This document shows positions 62,001 to 64,000 of a stretch of DNA of 64,000 nt, in pieces. Position 1 is the first letter of the stretch. The number at the start of each line of letters is the position of its first letter. Position numbers and translations under genes: made by a program. The notes below the pieces were generated by a model. It was not told the DNA's origin, did not search any database, and was given only the letters and a program-made list of their open reading frames with translations. The DNA is from Conus ventricosus (lineage: Eukaryota; Mollusca; Gastropoda; Neogastropoda; Conidae): positions 44,251,714 through 44,315,713 of the forward strand of contig CM031614.1 in the NCBI GenBank assembly GCA_018398815.1, given 5' to 3'.

Positions 62001-62458
62001 TGCATACAGTTCAAAACATGCAAAGATAATTACATAAGATTTCTGCACCTTAAAATCATACCTATGAAATTAACAGCTAGAAGAAAAATTACAAAACTAA
62101 TTCCTATCAAAATAGAAAAAAAAAAGCAGAAATGAGAAAAAAGAAAATATCATCTTAGTCACTGACAAAAAACAAAACAAAATAACCCAAACACAAAGGG
62201 GGTAGAGGGAAGGATACACAAACGCAAGACAACTGGAACAGAAAACCAACAAAAATTATTACCAGAGAACAAAAAAAACCCACAGCCCTTGACACCAGTC
62301 TTTAGTGTTATGCACTGACCGTGTCTTGGCCTTGATGCCATCATCATTGTAGGAGATGTGCTGAAGATAGGCTGCTGCATTCGCCTTCACACTGTCGTCT
62401 GGGTAGCTCAGGTAGTCGATCACCTCCTGTAGGTCTGGAGGCCGGATGTAACCTCCAA
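38059..62458 (-). CDS. CTNND: p120/delta-catenin family protein (armadillo domain and C-terminal tail), 5' end outside window
   Basis: Cytoplasmic armadillo protein that binds the juxtamembrane part of classical cadherins, stabilises adherens junctions and modulates Rho GTPases (family knowledge). Thirteen exons on minus give about 612 codons. The first, 62320-62458, opens the armadillo domain ([10 protein letters not shown], then [16 protein letters not shown]). The following exons supply successive repeats with the signature phrases [60 protein letters not shown] and GLPNLVDLL. After the repeats come a Tyr/Asn-rich tail ([15 protein letters not shown]) and a last exon ending [20 protein letters not shown], then G, S and a TGA stop at 38059-38061. 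Splice sites are GT/AG and phases chain throughout, except that exons 57745-57979 and 53971-54129 each need one extra base. No DSWV-type PDZ-binding end is present. CTNND1/2, ARVCF and PKP4 cannot be separated; a single invertebrate orthologue is expected. The N-terminal coiled coil and first exons lie past 64 kb. Confidence 0.93.
38420..39808. repeat. 37/28-bp minisatellite, left half
   Basis: Tandem copies built on ATCAACACTGTATGTACTGT followed by ACCAGACAAGGTCAC, 37 bp in the long form. A 28-bp form lacks nine bases, consistent with loss of one of two near-identical 9-mers (ACTGTATGT/ACTGTACCA). The first 200 bp are degenerate. CACTCATCAAC variants are common in this half. Confidence 0.95.
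39809..41119 (-). mobile_element. hAT-like DNA transposon copy inserted in the minisatellite
   Basis: Both ends carry the hAT-type terminal inverted repeat start CAGGGGTG (39809-39816, and its complement CACCCCTG at 41112-41119). The next 20 bases are only loosely similar. The element is bracketed by AAGGTC (39803-39808 and 41120-41125), consistent with a target-site duplication, although the tandem-repeat target makes its length uncertain. At 1311 bp it is too short for a full autonomous hAT element. Confidence 0.8.
39971..40837 (-). CDS. Truncated hAT transposase with BED-like zinc finger
   Basis: A 288-residue frame on minus inside the 1.3-kb inverted-repeat element. Residues of about 62-95 hold a BED-like finger ([10 protein letters not shown], then [12 protein letters not shown], with Cys-x2-Cys and His-x(5)-His spacing). 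The N-terminal part of the RNase-H-like catalytic domain follows ([20 protein letters not shown], then [20 protein letters not shown]). It ends with [19 protein letters not shown], and the frame stops in the 3' terminal region, far short of the usual 600 or more residues. The C-terminal catalytic and dimerisation regions are missing. It could be an internally deleted copy or could encode a short DNA-binding repressor-like product. The absence of stops over 288 codons suggests a fairly young copy. Confidence 0.78.
   Translation of the reverse strand: MCLCVFQKQEYKTKQHEGVTAGADISTVEIGVKNKWRWDWLQDRNSDGVCHGDWCEKVESPGVCFCVPCNKTLLCGSSGKKALLSHAEDVDHRRNLKSVRQSTKLDGASTTTVTQDGMGDRKAELKAVVCAFIAEHCLPFSLGGDLVELAKRLASDDKALGSLSLSRGSTTYTTVHGVAHAMKKELSAKLSDRHFSLNIDEATNSNNDKIVNVLVQYYDVELGKVVAEHLGSREVNVATAENIFNAVSGILSERKVDWSQVVSCLMDNCNTMRGKKGGVHNLIPDSAT
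41120..44510. repeat. 37/28-bp minisatellite, right half
   Basis: Same unit as 38420-39808, about 3.4 kb. Its 3' portion (about 42890-44000) is dominated by a variant with CACATAGCAATACTGTA in place of CACACATCAACACTGTA. I do not see this variant in the left half. The last 100 bases are degenerate. Confidence 0.95.
44792..45106 (-). pseudogene. LINE C-terminal segment ([11 protein letters not shown]...)
   Basis: Frame-shifted continuation of the RT frame. It opens [18 protein letters not shown], then a Gly/Arg-rich [16 protein letters not shown], and ends [17 protein letters not shown]. This is a common C terminus of RTE-like invertebrate LINEs. Confidence 0.78.
45126..46355 (-). CDS. LINE reverse transcriptase domain (410-codon frame)
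   Basis: The RT order is clear: [16 protein letters not shown] (fingers), then [20 protein letters not shown], and [14 protein letters not shown] with the first catalytic Asp. [18 protein letters not shown] follows, then [13 protein letters not shown] where the catalytic FADD should be, and FKYLGATIS of the thumb. The first Asp of the double-Asp motif is Asn (about 45645-45665), which should abolish polymerase activity. The frame ends early in YVDL-type sequence through a shift. The full-length parent would be about 900-1000 residues with an N-terminal endonuclease. Confidence 0.88.
   Translation of the reverse strand: MKAGKSPGVDNIPAELIKAGGDPMVDMLLTICNRIWETGEWPTPWTQSLIITLPKKGNLQQCQNYRTISLISHPSKVMLKVILNRLNPQAEKIIAEEQAGFRPGRSTIEQIFNLRILCEKYNQHQQHLYHVFIDFKKAFDRVWHEALWATMKLFNINANLIRIIESLYNKATSAVFFGNNTGEWFRTTVGVRQGCLLSPTLFNVFLERIMTDALEDHEGTVNIGGRTITNLRFANDIDGLAGNEQELVHLINRLNNTSADYGMEISAEKTKVMTNNPIGFTQDITINSRKLEPVNTFKYLGATISGEGSRPEIISRVAQTTATLSKLTPLWRNKNISISSKIRLMRSLVMAIFLYACESWTLKSDLEKKIQTMEMRCFRRLLGISYRDQSAMWKLKSALRMKLVHMSIS
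46446..47091 (-). pseudogene. LINE endonuclease end and linker, split into two frames
   Basis: A 140-residue frame at 47091-46669 begins just before the S-D-H-E endonuclease end and continues into a Lys-rich linker ([20 protein letters not shown]). A second frame at 46637-46446 continues with [18 protein letters not shown]. Both belong to the same 5'-truncated element as the RT below 46355. Confidence 0.75.
47225..47640. repeat. 27-bp minisatellite
   Basis: About 15 copies built on GGTATGTTAAGTTTCAGCAT followed by AGGGCTG. The period is a multiple of three, so plus frames give 9-residue peptide repeats that have no biological support. It sits between the LINE 5' end and the donor of catenin exon l. 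Confidence 0.92.
47866..47976 (-). CDS. CTNND: Catenin exon l (C-terminal tail)
   Basis: 111 bp, 37 codons, phase 0 at both ends. It encodes [20 protein letters not shown], then [17 protein letters not shown]. Acceptor TTTTCAG, donor CCG|GTATGT. Confidence 0.9.
48325..48564 (-). CDS. CTNND: Catenin exon k (C-terminal tail)
   Basis: The tail encodes [20 protein letters not shown], then [20 protein letters not shown] and [19 protein letters not shown], ending RDRIP. The phase-0 acceptor that fits the previous exon is CTTCCCAG at 48565. A stronger-looking CACACAG at 48591 would enter in the wrong phase, so either the inner site is used or an unseen exon lies between. Donor CCG|GTAAGT. Confidence 0.82.
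48600..49980. other. Catenin intron; no exon recognised
   Basis: About 1.4 kb between tail exon k and armadillo exon j. The 94-residue plus frame at 48969-49253 and the 81-residue minus frame at 48857-49102 overlap and look random. If an extra tail exon exists it should be here, but I could not find one with fitting phase. Confidence 0.4.
49985..50078 (-). CDS. CTNND: Catenin exon j (end of armadillo domain)
   Basis: 94 bp, encoding [20 protein letters not shown] and [11 protein letters not shown]. Acceptor TTTCAG|G, donor ACA|GTAAGT, phase 0 at exit. Confidence 0.9.
50079..51443. other. Catenin intron with a tandem duplication
   Basis: About 1.36 kb. A block of about 147 bp starting CTATCATTCTCGCCACGTGT at 50653 is repeated from about 50800 with roughly 90 percent identity by eye. 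The rest is AT-rich unique sequence. Confidence 0.6.
50653..50945. repeat. Two-copy tandem duplication, unit about 147 bp
   Basis: Both copies contain CACGTGTCCTGAATGA, GCTGAGTGGTGAGTCAGGCG and ATGACCCAAGCAACACACAA in the same order. Differences are scattered substitutions and small gaps. Confidence 0.85.
51444..51582 (-). CDS. CTNND: Catenin exon i (armadillo)
   Basis: 139 bp, encoding [20 protein letters not shown], then [20 protein letters not shown] and NQDHA. The acceptor lies about 27 bp from a roughly 350-bp (CA)n region (minus). Donor GC|GTAAGG; the split codon joins the next exon as Ala. Confidence 0.92.
51609..51960. repeat. (GT)n microsatellite region
   Basis: About 350 bp of GT repeats with TAAGTG, GGTG and G-run interruptions. 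On the catenin strand it is (CA)n and ends about 27 bp before the acceptor of exon i. Confidence 0.95.
52232..52915. repeat. (GT)n and (CA)n microsatellite region
   Basis: GT-rich blocks at 52234-52288 and 52423-52562, then CA-rich sequence from about 52670 to 52865. Two segments at 52130-52230 and 52300-52420 are diverged copies of each other (AAACATGCCTTTCAATATGT versus GAAGCATGCCATGCAATATG), each ending at a GT block. Confidence 0.9.
52920..53070 (-). CDS. CTNND: Catenin exon h (armadillo)
   Basis: 151 bp, encoding [20 protein letters not shown], then [20 protein letters not shown] and [10 protein letters not shown] plus one base. Acceptor CCTCCAG|CCT, donor ATAG|GTCAGT. The following intron starts with a large (TG)n region (minus). 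Confidence 0.94.
53225..53545. repeat. 61-bp minisatellite next to catenin exon g
   Basis: CTTCAACTTAGATATCAGAC recurs at 53229, 53290, 53351, 53412 and 53473 (exactly 61 bp apart). Each unit contains ATGCTACACCTACCACCTAG, which resembles the sequence across the exon g donor at 53958-53980. Confidence 0.92.
53556..53955. repeat. Two-copy duplication, unit about 197 bp
   Basis: AAACTTGCCACCCAGTCACT at 53561 matches AAACTTGCCAACTAGTCACT starting near 53759. The downstream sequence matches too, up to AAAAATAAAAGATGAATTC versus AAAAATGAAAGATGAATTC. The second copy abuts the exon g donor. Confidence 0.8.
53971..54129 (-). CDS. CTNND: Catenin exon g (armadillo), contains an apparent one-base deletion
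   Basis: 159 bp as written. The phase from the previous exon gives [11 protein letters not shown], then runs to a stop. The correct continuation, [20 protein letters not shown] and then [20 protein letters not shown], lies one frame over. The change is at about 54091-54103. The donor GCG|GTATGT restores phase 0 if one base is added. Confidence 0.9.
54236..54340. repeat. (GT)n microsatellite
   Basis: GT repeats with TTGT and TCTG interruptions from 54239 to about 54325. Confidence 0.85.
54485..54620. repeat. Alternating purine-pyrimidine TGCATGCGTG-type tract
   Basis: About 130 bp of TGCATGCATATGCGTGTG-like alternation, prone to Z-DNA formation in principle. Minus frames through it give Cys/His-rich artefacts. 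Confidence 0.7.
54994..55080. repeat. (GT)n microsatellite
   Basis: Nearly pure GT from 54994 to 55053. Confidence 0.95.
55084..55980. other. Catenin intron, no gene recognised
   Basis: AT-rich intronic sequence with (CAAA)n at 55171-55192, poly-A at 55672-55692 and (CAAA)n near 55851-55866. Confidence 0.5.
56006..56125. repeat. (GA)n microsatellite
   Basis: GA repeats with GGGACAGGGAGACAG and ACAGAGACAG interruptions. On the catenin strand it is a (CT)n tract starting about 15-20 bp past the exon f donor. Confidence 0.95.
56141..56219 (-). CDS. CTNND: Catenin exon f (basic insert between armadillo repeats)
   Basis: 79 bp, encoding [18 protein letters not shown] and VREPAPQ. The CFG followed by a Lys-rich stretch is the conserved loop between repeats that often contains a nuclear-localisation-like basic cluster in this family. 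The donor TT|GTAAGT is followed about 20 bp on by a (CT)n tract (minus). Confidence 0.88.
56220..57540. other. Catenin intron, no gene recognised
   Basis: About 1.3 kb without long frames, repeats or domains. A short poly-A segment lies at 57342-57360. Confidence 0.5.
57545..57690 (+). repeat. LINE or SINE 3' tail with (TTGAA)n
   Basis: The words GTGGAGCAGAAGGAAAAATT, ACAATAAAGTTGACTGAATT and GAATTG look like the 3' tail of a plus-strand retroposon ending in a short TTGAA-type repeat. It ends about 70 bp below the exon e donor. Confidence 0.45.
57745..57979 (-). CDS. CTNND: Catenin exon e (armadillo), contains an apparent one-base deletion
   Basis: 235 bp as written. It opens [20 protein letters not shown] and DALTNT, then hits TGA. 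In the adjacent frame it resumes at [20 protein letters not shown] and [19 protein letters not shown]. The change falls at about 57898-57912 and corresponds to one missing base. With it restored, the exon leaves a single G, which pairs correctly with the next exon. Donor AAAG|GTAGGC. Confidence 0.9.
58406..58539 (-). CDS. CTNND: Catenin exon d (armadillo)
   Basis: 134 bp, encoding [20 protein letters not shown], then [19 protein letters not shown] and TTGIL. It ends in AG, which the next exon completes to Arg. Acceptor CGAGCAG|GAT, donor AG|GTCAGA. Confidence 0.93.
58770..59700. repeat. 30-bp minisatellite, exactly in register
   Basis: About 31 copies of a unit starting ATCAGAAACCAGTTAACAGT and completed by GACCAGATTC, with an almost perfect 30-bp period. 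Two positions vary in blocks: AAC/AGATTC forms dominate up to about 59220, and AAT/AGCTTC forms dominate after it. The last five units lose a base each. It lies in the intron between exons c and d. Confidence 0.97.
59835..59970. repeat. 44-bp repeat, three copies
   Basis: AGTGGGTCACAAAGTAAAGG begins at 59835, 59879 and 59923. The copies are essentially identical. Confidence 0.9.
60241..60357 (-). CDS. CTNND: Catenin exon c (armadillo)
   Basis: 117 bp, phase 0 at both ends. It encodes [20 protein letters not shown], then [19 protein letters not shown]. The acceptor ACAG is directly preceded by a TG tract. Donor GAG|GTGAGT. Confidence 0.95.
60358..61152. other. Catenin intron with CA/CT repeats
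   Basis: Contains (CA)n at 60361-60377 and a CT/CA run at about 60950-60998. A GAAGAAGAAGAA tail at 60620-60632 may end a small retroposon. No exon seen. Confidence 0.5.
61153..61273 (-). CDS. CTNND: Catenin exon b (armadillo)
   Basis: 121 bp in the chain phase, encoding [20 protein letters not shown] followed by [20 protein letters not shown]. Acceptor CCCCAACAG|A, donor AAG|GTGATG. Confidence 0.94.
61274..62319. other. Catenin intron, no gene recognised
   Basis: About 1 kb of A-rich sequence with AAACAA-type words. Nothing else is recognisable. Confidence 0.5.
62320..62458 (-). CDS. CTNND: Catenin exon a (first armadillo repeat)
   Basis: This 139-bp exon encodes [20 protein letters not shown], then [20 protein letters not shown] and IKAKT. 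It enters with two bases of a split codon and leaves with CG, which the next exon completes to Arg. The acceptor AG lies only about 6 bp from a 50-bp (TG)n tract (on minus). The donor is CG|GTCAGT. Confidence 0.93.
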
Positions 62459-62463
62459 CTATA

Positions 62464-62513
<50 letters not shown>
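62464..62513. repeat. (CA)n microsatellite
   Basis: Pure CA for about 48 bp. On the catenin strand it is (TG)n running up to the acceptor of exon a. Confidence 0.97.
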
Positions 62514-62514
<1 letters not shown>

Positions 62515-63480
62515 ATTCTGCTGAATGAAGCATGGTCAATGAGAACAGACAGAGGCTAGACACCTTCATCATTCTTGTATCTCCCTCTGCTCCCTCGTAT
62601 CTTCATAAATGGGTCGGCTTCAGTTTTCAGCACTAAGAATGAATATTCTGAAACTGGGAATTAGCACTTCTGCAAATTTTAATTTGGGCACCTTTGTAAA
62701 CATATCAAGGTATGAGTAACTCAATACCTTTGGTCCTCTTGTCAAAGACAATCGATCAACAGGGATTATCATGTCATGTGTTCACATGAGAAGTTATTCC
62801 TAACATGCCTGAAAGTGGTTTATTCATGTCAAAACTATACTCAAGGCTTCCTGCAACCTCCAAAACACTAATCTGGTTAAATTTATACTTAACTGAATGA
62901 ATGCTTTACAAATCAGTTTTCAGTACTTTATTACAGACAAAACCACAAATCCTAAAAATATTCGTATGGTTTTCTCAAAATAGACTAAGTAGAGGATGCA
63001 AGCAGATGTGGGTGACACTGAATCAATATCCTGCACTCATGGGTAACTTACATTACTTCGTATGTATATGTGTTGGCTTCAATTGTCTTCAACTTTGAGC
63101 TAACATGTCTGAGACTATTTGCACACATCTAAATCTCTGTGCGTCAGCGAGTACAGCTGTGGTATGAACCTGTGCACAGAAATTCTTTCATTCAATATTG
63201 CTTCCACTTGTTTGACTTATAAATGTGCCTTTGCATGGATGCAATCATATATCCATGTCCTTGTCTGTGACTGTTGCGCTCCTCCCTCCTCCTCCTTCAC
63301 TTTTTCGTGACGCACCATGCGATAGTCACGGCAACTCAGTCGACCCGTTCACAACAAGCCGTTCCGAGGTTATGGTAATGCTGCATGCATCCCAGGTATC
63401 CCTTATGAACCAAAAAAAGGACTTTAAAGGACCAATAAAAGGACCCTACCAAAATAAAACAGGACCTACCGGAATATCTT
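62514..63480. other. Catenin intron upstream of the first visible exon; no exon recognised
   Basis: No minus-strand frame here continues the catenin upstream of its first armadillo exon, so the preceding exon is farther out. Confidence 0.45.
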
Positions 63481-63489
63481 CTACTGTCT

Positions 63490-63722
63490 GTGTTTTTCAC
63501 ATTTGCTTCAGCTCTTCTCGTTTGTTGACAAGTTCCTTCTCTAAGAGGGTCACAGTTTCTTGTTTATTTTTGGAAGAACTACAAAGTTCATTGGCTTGTC
63601 CTAAGAGCCTCAAGCTGCTTTGCTGCTGGCTTTGAGGCATAGTGCATCAGCTTCAAACAGCAACTGTTTGGCATCCTTTTCAGTGGCTGTCTTTCTCCTC
63701 TTGAGGGTGTGGATCTCTTCCT
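63490..63722 (-). pseudogene. Coiled-coil protein fragment, unrecognised, one frameshift
   Basis: On minus, one frame reads EEEIHTLKRRKTATEKDAKQ, then LLFEADALCLKASSKAA and a stop. In the next frame LGQANELCSS continues, followed by LLEKELVNKREELKQM and a stop. Heptad-like Leu/Lys/Glu spacing over about 70 residues indicates a coiled coil. It resembles C-terminal helices of unassigned transposon-associated proteins common in marine invertebrates. It could also be an exon of an unknown gene. It does not fit the catenin. Confidence 0.45.
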
Positions 63723-64000
63723 CACACACACACACTCATGCAAGCACCCACACACACTCACACCACCAGACCTGTTTACCCCTCACTTCACCTTTCAGTG
63801 GTCAAGGCGACCCAAGTCATAGTTTTGGAGCTCAACGGTCAGTAGTCACAGCCACTGCATACTCTGGATCCACCAACTATCCTTTTCAGTTTCCTCCTTC
63901 CCCTTATCTGTTGTCCTATCCCTTACCCTTCCACCACTGCACTGCCCAGCAACTAAACTAGCATGGGTGTCAGGTTTCACACACCCAGGCAGGCCTTTCA
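63723..64000. other. No gene recognised; short (CA)n
   Basis: (CA)n near 63722-63735 and CACACTCACACCACC-type sequence to 63768. Nothing else is recognisable up to the window end. Confidence 0.5.

Overview
The window is animal nuclear DNA, most likely from a marine lophotrochozoan and probably a gastropod mollusc. The grounds are a spliced metazoan gene with GT-AG introns, several non-LTR retrotransposon types, a hAT element, a Polinton-like remnant, and very abundant microsatellites and minisatellites. There is no prokaryotic gene organisation. The taxon is an inference from repeat style, not a proven call.

Host gene (about 38.06-62.46 kb, minus strand): the armadillo half and C-terminal tail of one p120/delta-catenin family gene (CTNND/ARVCF/PKP4 type). 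I trace 13 exons: 62320-62458, 61153-61273, 60241-60357, 58406-58539, 57745-57979, 56141-56219, 53971-54129, 52920-53070, 51444-51582, 49985-50078, 48325-48564, 47866-47976 and 38059-38175 (stop). All have usable GT/AG sites and phases that chain. Two exons (57745-57979 and 53971-54129) each appear to lack one base. The 5' part of the gene lies beyond 64 kb.

Left arm (1 to about 19.6 kb): a badly indel-damaged Polinton/Maverick-like element. An rve integrase (+, about 1.73-2.69 kb), a protein-primed-type family B DNA polymerase (-, about 7.25-9.45 kb) and an A32/FtsK-like packaging ATPase (+, about 16.64-17.07 kb) can each be recognised from short motifs. Between them lie a coiled-coil plus membrane protein relic and several kilobases in which I recognise nothing. 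A separate non-LTR retrotransposon (about 3.28-6.83 kb), with an N-terminal zinc finger and a C-terminal restriction-like endonuclease signature, lies inside it. That element is bracketed by two direct copies of a tRNA-like (A box/B box) repeat. Foldback sequences and an LTR-like repeat follow at 17.3-19.6 kb.

Middle (19.9-38 kb): LINE fragments (an ORF1 piece on minus, a CR1/Jockey-like reverse transcriptase on plus, another LINE 3' end on minus), microsatellites, a 29-bp minisatellite and long stretches without recognisable coding. The part just below 38 kb is presumably the catenin 3' UTR and flank.

Introns of the catenin gene: the 9.7-kb last intron holds a 37/28-bp minisatellite of about 4.7 kb split by a 1.3-kb hAT insertion, an RTE-like LINE (44.8-47.2 kb, catalytic FADD changed to FAND) and a 27-bp array. 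Other introns hold 61-bp, 30-bp and 44-bp arrays and large (TG/CA)n tracts, several directly against splice sites.
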